From assembly GCA_021838945.1 (NCBI GenBank), contig JAKCCH010000015.1, positions 1 through 45,715 on the forward strand: 45,715 nucleotides of DNA, given 5' to 3'. The number at the start of each line of letters is the position of its first letter. The first letter of the stretch is position 1. Of this stretch, positions 16,483 to 26,945 are shown one piece after another. This stretch comes from Actinomycetes bacterium. Its GTDB lineage: Bacteria; Actinomycetota; Acidimicrobiia; Acidimicrobiales; Bog-793. The notes beneath the pieces were generated by a model. That model did not search any database. It saw nothing but the letters and a program-made list of their open reading frames with translations, and had not been told where the DNA came from. A program made the position numbers and the translations under genes.

Positions 16483-17139
16483 GTGGAGGTGATCACCACC
16501 TTGGCCCGCGTCGTCCCCTCGAGACCGGGAAAGCCGGTCCGTGCCGGGGCGACCGAGCAGCAGCTGGCCGTCCGAGCAGCGCTCCTCGGCGAGCAGCCGT
16601 GGACCGTCGAACGGGCGAGCGAGGTGGCCGCCCGCTTCGACGAGCTCGCGCCGACATGGGACGGCGAACGCGGCGGGTACCGGCGCGCCCCGGCGGAGGA
16701 CGCCCTCGAGCGCGGGGGGCCCTTCACCGAAGGCCTCTGTGTCGAGATCGGTTGCGGTACCGGCCTTCTGACGCCGCTGCTGGAGGCGGTGTGGAGCCCT
16801 GTCCTCGGTGTCGACCTCTCCCCCGGGATGCTGCGCCGGTCCCGGTCGGCGCTCCGGGTCCGGGCTGACGGTGCCCGGCTGCCGGTCCCCGATCGGGGCG
16901 CCTCGGCGGTCGTCATCGGCGACGCACCGCTGTTCGCCAGCGAGGTCGTCCGGGTGCTCCGGCCCGACGGCGCCGTGGTGTGGTCGAACGCGCTCGGCGA
17001 CGGCGCTCCCTTCTACGTGACCACGACAGCGCTCCTCTCCGCCCTGGCGGCGGCATCAGGTTCGACGTGGTGCGCGCTCGAGAGCGAGGCCGGCTGGGGC
17101 AGCTGGGCGGTGCTGCGCCGCCAGGCGGCGCCAGCGTGA
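16483..17139 (+). CDS. Class I SAM-dependent methyltransferase
   Basis: A 218-residue protein with motif I as LCVEIGCGTGLLTPLLEAVW and the acidic loop VLGVDLSPGMLRRSRSAL; the post-II region is VVIGDAPLFASEVVRVLRPD. The first ~50 residues are an N-terminal extension ending in RFDELAPTWDGER, as in UbiE/Methyltransf_11 proteins. GTG 16483 is the first start in frame. It is divergent from the methyltransferase at 15669-16394 and followed by icd after 150 bp. Substrate unknown. Confidence 0.8.
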   Translation: MEVITTLARVVPSRPGKPVRAGATEQQLAVRAALLGEQPWTVERASEVAARFDELAPTWDGERGGYRRAPAEDALERGGPFTEGLCVEIGCGTGLLTPLLEAVWSPVLGVDLSPGMLRRSRSALRVRADGARLPVPDRGASAVVIGDAPLFASEVVRVLRPDGAVVWSNALGDGAPFYVTTTALLSALAAASGSTWCALESEAGWGSWAVLRRQAAPA

Positions 17140-17289
17140 CGGGGGGCCGCTGTCGGCGGGAGTTCGCCTGGACGGCCGCTCTCGCCTGATCCGCCTGGAC
17201 GCATGCACCCCCGACGAGCAGAGGCGTCCGGGCCCTCAAGTGGGCGGTCGGGGCGCTGCGGTGACTACCTTGGCGAAAGGGAACTGGAC

Positions 17290-19527
<2,238 letters not shown>

Positions 19528-19998
19528 CGAGGGCGCGCCGGCCTTCACCACAGCATCCCGCCGGGCCCGAGAACTCCAGCGTGGACCGGGCCGCGCCCGA
19601 GGGGTCGCCCGAGAGCTGATCGCGCGCCTCTGCACGTCGTGGCAGGCTGCGATGACCTCGTCGATCGCTCGCACCTTCTCGCTGGCAGGCTCCGCGACCC
19701 ACTGGCGTGGTCATCGCAGTGTCGCTGCCGACCGTGTCGCCAGTGTCTCCCGCCTCCTCGTGGCAGAACTTCAGCCTGAGCCGCTTGTCGCGAGGGCGGT
19801 ACCCGCCGAACGGCGAGACCCTCGAGTCGGAGCCCGGGCATCGTGCCGGTCCCCTCCGGCGGTCCCGGCGCGCTCGAGAGCCGGCGCGGTGGAACGCCCC
19901 GATCCCAGCCCTCTCCCCGGTGACGGCGCCGAGGGGCGGCACACACTGGCAGGTCCACGACTAGCTGCATAGTCGACGTTGTGTGCTACACCTGTCGG
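19528..19998. other. 470 bp gap between icd and ctaA
   Basis: No complete gene is supported. On the minus strand, around 19615-19700, one frame reads WVAEPASEKVRAIDEVIAAC followed by HDVQRRAIS, which looks protein-like but has no start and breaks off at once, so it may be a gene remnant. No terminator stands out. Confidence 0.45.
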
Positions 19999-21039
19999 AT
20001 GCGCGGCAGTGCGTCGTCCCCTCCCCTGTCGTCTGGACGCGTGGTGTGGCGGCGCTTCCGGCGGGACAGCCTGGCGGTGGTCGCCTTCATCGCGGTCGCA
20101 ACCACAGTGGCCATGATCGTGCTCGGGAGCACGGTCCGGGTCACCAACTCCGGGATGGGCTGCAGGAGCTGGCCTCTGTGCAACGGGCAGCTCGGTCCCA
20201 TCGACCACTTCCATGCCCTCTTGGAGCAGAGTCACCGCTACCTTGCGACCGTCGTGAGCGTGTTCGTGGTGCTCACCGGGGTGCTCGCCTGGCGTGACCG
20301 GGCAAGGCGCCCGGGCGTGCTGGCGCCCGCGCTCGCGGCCGTCGGGGCGCTCGTGGTCCAGGTGGCCCTCGGAGCGCTGACCGTCCTCGCCCACAACGCA
20401 GGCTGGACCGTCGGTCTCCACCTCGTGTGCGCCGAGATCCTGCTGGCGCTGCTGGCCGTCGCAGCCTTCCGTGCAGTGCTGCCTGGCGAGAGCACCGGCC
20501 GCCTCCCCGACCGGCCGGCTCATCGCCGACTCGTCGATCGGCAGCCCTACCCCGGGGACGGTCGGCGGAGATCAGGTGGCGACCCCTCCGCCATCGCGGC
20601 GGTCGCTCTCCTCCTCGCCACCATCGTCGCCGGCACGCTCGTCGTCGACGGAGGCGCCGAGGAGGCCTGCCCCGCCTGGCCGCTCTGCCCGGCAGGCTCT
20701 CCCGGGCACCTCGTGGCACTGCAGCTCGTCCACCGGGGGTTCGCCGCCGCGGCGGGGATCGCCGTGCTCGTGTGGTCCGTGCGGCTCTGGCGGCGGCATC
20801 AGCGGCGAGTCGCGTCGGCCGTCCTGGTCGCGCTCCTCGCGCTGCAGGGGGCCGCCGGCGGCATCACCGCGGTGCTCGAGGCCCGGGCTGGGGCAGCGGA
20901 CCTCCACCTCGCGCTCGGGACGCTGCTGTGGCTGGCGGCGGTAGTCCTCGCCGTCGGTGGGAGCCCGGCGCTCCCGGCGCTCACCGACGCCGGGCGGCCG
21001 AGGGAACCGCTGGCAGCCACCGGGGGCGCCCCGCGCTGA
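19999..21039 (+). CDS. ctaA: Heme A synthase (COX15/CtaA family)
   Basis: A 346-residue integral membrane protein with eight predicted helices in two four-helix halves, as in CtaA/Cox15, which oxidises the C8 methyl of heme O to make heme A for aa3-type oxidases. The first extracellular loop has VRVTNSGMGCRSWPLCNGQL, the family's Gly-Cys-x-x-Trp-Pro-Leu-Cys pattern; the second half repeats it as EEACPAWPLCPAG. Candidate heme-ligand histidines are in EQSHRY, GLHLVC, LVHRGF and DLHLALG. I chose ATG 19999; a GTG at 19981 is in frame but neither start has a clear ribosome-binding site. Its presence implies an aa3 oxidase and aerobic respiration elsewhere in the genome. Confidence 0.92.
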   Translation: MRGSASSPPLSSGRVVWRRFRRDSLAVVAFIAVATTVAMIVLGSTVRVTNSGMGCRSWPLCNGQLGPIDHFHALLEQSHRYLATVVSVFVVLTGVLAWRDRARRPGVLAPALAAVGALVVQVALGALTVLAHNAGWTVGLHLVCAEILLALLAVAAFRAVLPGESTGRLPDRPAHRRLVDRQPYPGDGRRRSGGDPSAIAAVALLLATIVAGTLVVDGGAEEACPAWPLCPAGSPGHLVALQLVHRGFAAAAGIAVLVWSVRLWRRHQRRVASAVLVALLALQGAAGGITAVLEARAGAADLHLALGTLLWLAAVVLAVGGSPALPALTDAGRPREPLAATGGAPR

Positions 21040-21079
21040 AGCGAGAAGCTATGGCGGGCGGGCGCGCCAGGTGCTGCCC

Positions 21080-21278
21080 GAGGACCACGATCCCGAGGAG
21101 GTCTCGCCCCGCTACTCGACGACCCGATCGCCGCCGACCTTCGCCCGTTGGGTTCGACCCAGGCGGAGGTCACGCCACGAAGCGTCCTCGTGGCCCCCTC
21201 GCTTCCCGTCTCGAGGGCGTCCTCGAAGCGCTCGGACGAACGGCCTCAGATCTCGGGGACCTGAGCAGCGTCGTCCAT
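21080..21278 (-). pseudogene. Dodecin-like gene, decayed
   Basis: ATG 21278 follows a good GAGGAGGA site. The reading is MDDAAQVPEI, then TGA (21248-21246), then in the same frame GRSSERFEDALETGSEGATR and TLRGVTSAWVE. Dodecins have the order V-x-E-I-x-G-x-S-x-x-S-(F/W)-E-D-A-I followed by A-x-x-T-L-R-x-(V/I)-x-x-A-W-V, so the match spans the stop with no gap, the TGA standing for a small residue. After AWVE a one-base shift continues the family pattern as QRAKVGGDRVVE, where a TAG replaces the usual Tyr of EYR. A third frame then reads RDLLGIVVLG where the last strand should be. Dodecins are small flavin-binding dodecamers. At least two stops and two frameshifts mean no product. Confidence 0.75.
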
Positions 21279-21395
21279 CGGTGTCCTCCTCGGCTCTCGC
21301 CCCGCGTCGCCGCCCTCAGGCGCTCGCACCAGGTTGCGCCCTGACGCCCTCGCCAGTCGCCCCCCGCCACAGGCCTTGGTCCATTGGCCTGCCCG

Positions 21396-21438
21396 TGCCC
21401 CACGACCGCCCCCACCCCGGGGGCGCGGTGGTGGGGCA
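21396..21438 (-). terminator. Strong hairpin downstream of recD
   Basis: TGCCCCAC pairs with GTGGGGCA (8 bp), continuing after one mismatch with ACCGC/GCGGT and CCCC/GGGG around a short loop. It lies 112 bp after the recD stop and 360 bp after the ctaA stop on the other strand, so it could end both transcripts. No T run. The rest of 21279-21549 shows nothing else. Confidence 0.6.
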
Positions 21439-21549
21439 TCGGGGAGGCCGACACGGAGAAGTCCGGCTCGTGCCCGCGACGCCCGGACGAGCCGGTGCCC
21501 CGCCGATCTCGAGGCGAGCGACGCGATGTCCGGGTGACGCCTCAGAACG

Positions 21550-23469
21550 TCAGCGAGGGGGACCCCACAACCGCTCGGTGAGACCGGACGCCCGTGCGAT
21601 CGGCCGTTCGACCGCAGCCCGCACAGCCTCCTCGGTGCCGGCGAGGATGAGACTCCGCCGGGCGCGCGTCACGGCGGTGTACAGCAGCTCACGGGTGAGG
21701 ACGCGGGAGGTGGGCTGTGGTAGCACGACCGCCACGTGGTCGAACTCCGAGCCCTGCGCCTTGTGCACCGTCATGGCATAGACGGTCTCGACCTCCGAGA
21801 GACGCGACGGGCTGACCGGTCCCTGCTCGAACGCCGCCGCCACCCCGGCTGGCTGGCGGGCGACGAGCACGCCGGTGTCCCCATTGAACAGACGGAGGCT
21901 GTAGTCGTTCGCCGTCACGATCACCGGCCGCCCGACGTACCACTGGCCATCGGTCGAGAAGCCGTCGATCTCATCGAGAAGCCATTGCTCGACCCTCGCG
22001 TTCCACGAGGCAACGCCGGCCGGGCCCCGGCGGTGGGCGCACAGGATGCGCCACGAGCCCAGCGCCTCGAGCGCACGGGCACCGTCGCCTGCACGTGCCG
22101 CCTCGACGAGGCTCGCTCCCGTGTCGCAGGCGAGCCGGCGAATGCCGTCGAGCTGCGAGGACTCCGCCTCGCCGGCGTCGATCGGCACCCACGCGACGCC
22201 GTCGTTGCGGTTCGCACCGGCCAAGGCGGCCATCGCGGCATCGCCGCTGCCCGATCGGATCGCCTCAGCCAGATCGGCGAGCGCCCCACCGAAGCGGTGG
22301 TTCGTCCGCAGTACCACGATCCCGTCTCCGATCGCCGGTCCTGAGGTGGGAAGCACCTCGACGGGAAGCGAGGCGCCGGTGACGGCCGCCACCTCCTCTC
22401 GTGACTCTGCCCGCATGCGCAGCCCGCCTGCTGCCGGCCCGACGATGTCGCCGAGGACGGCACCGGCCTCGACCGATGCCAGCTGCTCGGGATCGCCGAC
22501 GAGGACGAGGCGCGCATCGTCACGGACCGCCTCCACCAGGCGGGCCATCAACCAGAGCGAGAGCATCGAGGTCTCATCGATGACGACGAGGTCGTGCGGC
22601 AGGCGATTGCGGCGGTGGTAGCGGAAGCGGCTGGCGTTGTCCGGTCGCGGCCGGAGCAGACGGTGGACAGTCGACGCCTCGAGCATGCGCAGCTTCTCTC
22701 GGACCTGTGGGCTCAACCCGAGCTCGTCGGTGGCGGCACGCACCGCCTCCTGCATGCGATTGGCCGCCTTCCCGGTCGGGGCGGCGAGGGCCACGACCGG
22801 GAGCTCGCTCCCTGTCCTCGAGGACTGCTCGGCAAGCAGCCCGATCACCCGCGCCACCGTCGTCGTCTTGCCGGTCCCGGGTCCGCCGGCGATCACGGCC
22901 AGGCCGCGCAGCACCGCCACGGCGGCGGCCCACCGCTGCTCGCCGTCCTCGTGCGCGCTCCCGCCGAAGAGCCGCTCGATAGCGCGCGCCAGCTCGCCGC
23001 GGTCTTGGCCGCCGAGGAGGCCGGCGGCCGCCCGGGCACGCAGGTCGGCCGCCACGGCCCGTTCGTCCCGCCAGTAGCGGTCGAGGTGGAGTGCCGTGCC
23101 GATGAGCCGCAACGGGGCCACCACGCGGTCGTCCTCGCCGACAGCCGCGAGCGGGCTCGCCGCCACCTTGGAGAGCCAGGTCTCGGGGTCGGGCCACGGG
23201 AGGGCGTCGAGATCCACCTCCTCTTCGATCTCGGCCTCGGCGGTGGCTCTCACCGAGTGGAGATCGGCCCGGACGTGGCCGACCCTCGGCGCCCGGACGG
23301 CGAAGGCCGTCGCAAGCGCCACCAGCTCGTCGTCCTCGCCCCCGAGCAGCCCGAGCCGGCGGGCGACGTGGACGTCGGCCGGAGCCAGCACGCCAGCACG
23401 GTTGAAGGCGCCGAGCAGCGAGGCTTCGTCGAGCCCGAGGACGAGAGCCGAGTCGAGCGAGGCCGTCAC
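21550..23469 (-). CDS. recD: Exodeoxyribonuclease V, alpha subunit
   Basis: A 639-residue 5'-3' superfamily 1B helicase of the RecBCD double-strand-break repair enzyme. Walker A is VIAGGPGTGKTTTVARVIGL, Walker B VVIDETSMLSLWLMARLVEA; the C-terminal half has the SF1B motif IV-VI region with YAMTVHKAQGSEFDHVAVVL and LYTAVTRARRSLIL. GTG 23469 overlaps the recB stop as GTGA, and the frame further upstream only shadows recB. It is the last gene of recC-recB-recD and should be translated by coupling to recB. A strong hairpin follows. Confidence 0.93.
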   Translation of the reverse strand: MTASLDSALVLGLDEASLLGAFNRAGVLAPADVHVARRLGLLGGEDDELVALATAFAVRAPRVGHVRADLHSVRATAEAEIEEEVDLDALPWPDPETWLSKVAASPLAAVGEDDRVVAPLRLIGTALHLDRYWRDERAVAADLRARAAAGLLGGQDRGELARAIERLFGGSAHEDGEQRWAAAVAVLRGLAVIAGGPGTGKTTTVARVIGLLAEQSSRTGSELPVVALAAPTGKAANRMQEAVRAATDELGLSPQVREKLRMLEASTVHRLLRPRPDNASRFRYHRRNRLPHDLVVIDETSMLSLWLMARLVEAVRDDARLVLVGDPEQLASVEAGAVLGDIVGPAAGGLRMRAESREEVAAVTGASLPVEVLPTSGPAIGDGIVVLRTNHRFGGALADLAEAIRSGSGDAAMAALAGANRNDGVAWVPIDAGEAESSQLDGIRRLACDTGASLVEAARAGDGARALEALGSWRILCAHRRGPAGVASWNARVEQWLLDEIDGFSTDGQWYVGRPVIVTANDYSLRLFNGDTGVLVARQPAGVAAAFEQGPVSPSRLSEVETVYAMTVHKAQGSEFDHVAVVLPQPTSRVLTRELLYTAVTRARRSLILAGTEEAVRAAVERPIARASGLTERLWGPPR

Positions 23470-26400
23470 GAGCCGGTCTCGAACAAATCGGAGAGGTCCG
23501 TCACGAGCCCGGTCGGCGGTCGCCAGGAGAAGACGCCGCAGGGGTGGCCGTCCACCACCGGCGTGTCCGGACCCGACATGCCGCGAAGGAAGAGGTAGAG
23601 GACGCCCCCGAGGTCGCGCTCTGGCTCGTAGCCCCGGAGCCGCCACCGCAGGTACCGGTGAAGGGCGACCATGTAGAGGATCGCCTGCAGCGGATAGTGC
23701 ATCCGCTGCATCTCGACATCGAGGGCGGACGGCCGGTAGTGCCAGGCGGAGAGCTCCTCTCCCTCGGCGCCGATCCAGTTGGTCTTGTAGTCGGCGACGA
23801 AGTAGCGGCCGCCCCCACCGCCCTTCCCGACACCCAGCCGGAAGACGAGATCGAGGCTTCCTGTCAGGTAGCCGCGCAGGTCGGTCCCGAGCAGCGGGTC
23901 CCGCAACCGGGCCCCGTACCCGCGCAACGGGCCGGTCGGATCCGCCGCCTCGTGGAGCTCGAACAGCCGGGCGATGTCCGGCGTGGAGACGGCGTCGCTG
24001 TTGGCGGGACGATCACCGCCGGCCACGGGCAGCTCGAAGCCCATCTCGTCCAACCGGTCCCGCCTCGAGAGCCCCCGCAGCGTGGTCCCTCCGGCTAACG
24101 GGCCGAGAGGCGTCGTGATCGAGGCGCGCAGGGCGGCGACCACCGGCTCGAGGGCGGCCAAGCCGGCGGCGTACCGCGAGCGGATCGCCGCGATCGCCCG
24201 GGTGATCTCGAGGTCGAGGTCAACGGCCGCGAAGTCGATCTCCTCGAGCACCCGGTGGACGAACGTGCCCATGTCCACGCCACCAGGCAGCTCGGACCAC
24301 GGTGAGCGCGCGGCCCGCAGCCTGGGCTCTTCGCCACCCGCGGCGCCCTCGCCACCGAGCACCTCGACCGGCGCTCCGGTGACGGGCTCGTCGACAGTAC
24401 CCGGCTCCTCCGCTTCACTGCCGACGGCCGGCCCGCCGTGGACGGCCGCGGTGATCCCCGAGTACGAGGTCCGGCGCCAGCGCAGGTCGAGGGAGCGGTC
24501 GAAGCTGGCGACCTCGAGCGCGCCGGACGGCTGGCCGGAACGTCCGGACCACGTGGAGGACGGATCCCTACCCATCGCCTCTTCCACGGCGATGAGACCT
24601 CCGGCGCGCTGTGACATCTCGCCGAGGCGTGTGCGCACCTCGTCGTCCCTTGGCATACGGGTGCCGCTCGTCGCTACCGTGCCCTCCTCGTCGCGCGCGA
24701 ACAGCAGCCGCCCGAGCGAGGAGAGCTCGGCCTGGTCCACCCGCGCCCACCAGATCACGACCTGGTGCTTCGCGCGGGTGAGGGCCACGTAGAGCTGGCG
24801 CAGGTCCTCGCCGCTCTGCTCGTCGGTCGCCGTGCGGAAGTGCGCCGGGTACCCGTCATCGGTCTTCGTGCCGACGTCCAGCTTTCGTACGCCGTCGACC
24901 GGGTCGTGGTAGACGACCGGTGATCCCATCGGCCTCCGCCACTCGTCCCACAGATAGGGGCAGTAGACGATGGGGAACTCGAGACCCTTGGCGCGGTGGA
25001 TGGTGAGCACCTGGACCGCGTCGGCGTCCGAGTCGAGCCACCTGCTGCGCGACTCCGCGTCAGCCCCCTCGCGGCCGGTCTCGGCCTCCTCGATCCGACG
25101 GGCCAGCCACGCCCGGAGCGCCGGGGGGCCCTGCTGGCCTTGCGATGCCTCGGCGTGCAACAGCTGCGCCACGTGCCCGAGGTCGGTGAGACGCCGCTCG
25201 CCCTCCCGCTCTGCCAACAAGCGGCCCGGCACCCCCTCGCCCGCCAGCACGGACCGGAACAGCGAGGCGACTCCGCGGCGGCGCAGGGTGTCGCTCCAGC
25301 GGTGCAGCCGGGCGTGGACCGCCTCCCACTCGGCATCGCCTGCGGACGCCACGTCCTCGGCCTTCATCCCGAGAAACGGCGTCAGCGCCACGGCCACCGC
25401 CCTCGAGCGGCTTGCGGGCTGTTCCATCGCCTCGAGCAGGCACAGCCACTCACCGGCGGCGCTCGTCGTGAGCACGCTCTCGCTCCCCGCCACGACCGCC
25501 GGTACCGAGGCGTCCCGGAGCGCCTGCTGGACGATGCGCGTCTGCCGGTTCGTACGGACCAGCACCGCGATGTCCCCGGGCTCGAGCGGGCGAGCGCTTC
25601 GCCGTGCGCCGTCCTCGTCGTAGCGGGCCAGCTCGGCGCCTGAGTCGAGCAGCCTCACGATGTCGGCCGCCAGATCCTTGGCGATGAAGTCGACGGCCGC
25701 CGGTTTGCGAATCTCGTCCCGCTGGGTGGTCGACAGCTTGCTCTGCTTCGCCGACACCACTCGTGCCCGCAGAGGCGCCTCCGCTGGCGCCCCGCACAGA
25801 GCCCCACGTGTATGAGATGGTGCGGGGGCGACCGGACGGTACGGGATCTCGGGATGTCCGAGCCGGACGGGATCGAGGAACGAGTCCAGCGCCGCGAGCA
25901 GGTCGGCGTCGCTCCGCCAGTTCGTCCCGAGGGTGAAGCGGCGCTCGGCGACGCGGGCGGCCTCGAGATACGAGTACACGTCTGCCCCCCGGAAGGCGTA
26001 GATCGCCTGCTTCGGGTCTCCGATCAGCACGAGGCGGGTCTCGCCCGTACCGAACGCCGAGCGGACGACCGCCCACTGGATGGGATCGGTGTCCTGGAAC
26101 TCGTCGACGAGGACGACGGAGTACCTCCCGCGAAGGTGGTCGGCCGCCGGCGCACCGCGGTGGGGATCGCGCAGCGTGTTCTTCAGCCGAACGAGCAGGT
26201 CGTCAAAGGTGAGCAGGTTGCCATCACGAAGACGGCGGTCGACCTCCGCGCGCACGCCGTCCGCCAGGCGGCGCCGGAGCCCAGAGTCCGACGCCCCCGG
26301 CGCCGGTTCGAGCGGGGTGTCGGGGTTCGCGATCGCCGCACGGGCGATCCCGAGCGCCTCGCGCCGGTTGAAGGGAGGCGCCTGACCGTGAAACAGGGTC

Positions 26401-26945
26401 CAGCGCACGTACAGGTCGTCTACCGCCTGCTCGACGAGATCTCTCGGCTCCTCCAGAAGGGTCGAGCCTGTCGCCACGTCACCAGTGACCCCGAGGCTTG
26501 CCAGCATCAGCTGGCAGAACCCGTGAGTCGTCGTGATCGTGGCCTCGTCGAAGGAGGTGACGGCGTCGGTCAGCCGGTCCCGGCGCGCTGACACCTCCTC
26601 TCGGTCACCGGTGGCGAGCAGGCGGAGCACCGAGTCGTCGGCCGGGAGCAGTTCTCCGCCTTCGAGGTAGCGGGCGAGCCCCTCTTCGGCAAGCACCAGG
26701 CGGGCGCGCACCCGATCGCGGAGCTCTCCGGTCGCCAGCCGGGTGAAGGTCACTGCGAGCACCTCGGAAATCGGCACACCCTCAGCGACAAAGCGAGTCA
26801 CCAGTGCGGCGATCGTGAAAGTCTTGCCCGTTCCGGCGCTCGCCTCGAGCACGGTGATGCCGAGCGGCGGCAGCGAGCCGCAGACGTCGAAGTGATCCGG
26901 CTCGGCGATCGACCGCCCGGCTGCGCGCTCGGTCGTCGATGCCAT
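23466..26945 (-). CDS. recB: Exodeoxyribonuclease V, beta subunit
   Basis: A 1,159-residue 3'-5' UvrD-type helicase and nuclease. Walker A is VLEASAGTGKTFTIAALVTR (33-52) and motif II VVLVDEFQDTDPIQW; motif III/IV follow in ETRLVLIGDPKQAIYAFRGA, and motifs V-VI in VQVLTIHRAKGLEFPIVYCP and LYVALTRAKHQV. The C-terminal RecB-family nuclease carries GSLDLVFRLG and RYFVADYKTNW, the D...DYK metal-binding set. ATG 26945 shares one base with the recC stop (TGATG) and the gene overlaps recD by four bases, so the three are tightly coupled. The length agrees with RecB of other bacteria. Confidence 0.95.
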   Translation of the reverse strand: MASTTERAAGRSIAEPDHFDVCGSLPPLGITVLEASAGTGKTFTIAALVTRFVAEGVPISEVLAVTFTRLATGELRDRVRARLVLAEEGLARYLEGGELLPADDSVLRLLATGDREEVSARRDRLTDAVTSFDEATITTTHGFCQLMLASLGVTGDVATGSTLLEEPRDLVEQAVDDLYVRWTLFHGQAPPFNRREALGIARAAIANPDTPLEPAPGASDSGLRRRLADGVRAEVDRRLRDGNLLTFDDLLVRLKNTLRDPHRGAPAADHLRGRYSVVLVDEFQDTDPIQWAVVRSAFGTGETRLVLIGDPKQAIYAFRGADVYSYLEAARVAERRFTLGTNWRSDADLLAALDSFLDPVRLGHPEIPYRPVAPAPSHTRGALCGAPAEAPLRARVVSAKQSKLSTTQRDEIRKPAAVDFIAKDLAADIVRLLDSGAELARYDEDGARRSARPLEPGDIAVLVRTNRQTRIVQQALRDASVPAVVAGSESVLTTSAAGEWLCLLEAMEQPASRSRAVAVALTPFLGMKAEDVASAGDAEWEAVHARLHRWSDTLRRRGVASLFRSVLAGEGVPGRLLAEREGERRLTDLGHVAQLLHAEASQGQQGPPALRAWLARRIEEAETGREGADAESRSRWLDSDADAVQVLTIHRAKGLEFPIVYCPYLWDEWRRPMGSPVVYHDPVDGVRKLDVGTKTDDGYPAHFRTATDEQSGEDLRQLYVALTRAKHQVVIWWARVDQAELSSLGRLLFARDEEGTVATSGTRMPRDDEVRTRLGEMSQRAGGLIAVEEAMGRDPSSTWSGRSGQPSGALEVASFDRSLDLRWRRTSYSGITAAVHGGPAVGSEAEEPGTVDEPVTGAPVEVLGGEGAAGGEEPRLRAARSPWSELPGGVDMGTFVHRVLEEIDFAAVDLDLEITRAIAAIRSRYAAGLAALEPVVAALRASITTPLGPLAGGTTLRGLSRRDRLDEMGFELPVAGGDRPANSDAVSTPDIARLFELHEAADPTGPLRGYGARLRDPLLGTDLRGYLTGSLDLVFRLGVGKGGGGGRYFVADYKTNWIGAEGEELSAWHYRPSALDVEMQRMHYPLQAILYMVALHRYLRWRLRGYEPERDLGGVLYLFLRGMSGPDTPVVDGHPCGVFSWRPPTGLVTDLSDLFETGS

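Noticed and set aside
17203-17289. Earlier start for isocitrate dehydrogenase
   Set aside because: The extension is Arg/Gly/Ser-rich and unlike the family; AAAGGGA places the start at 17290.
21120-21180. A tRNA-like T-loop (GGTTCGACCC)
   Set aside because: No acceptor or anticodon stem can be built around it and it falls within the dodecin remnant. I found no tRNA elsewhere in the window.
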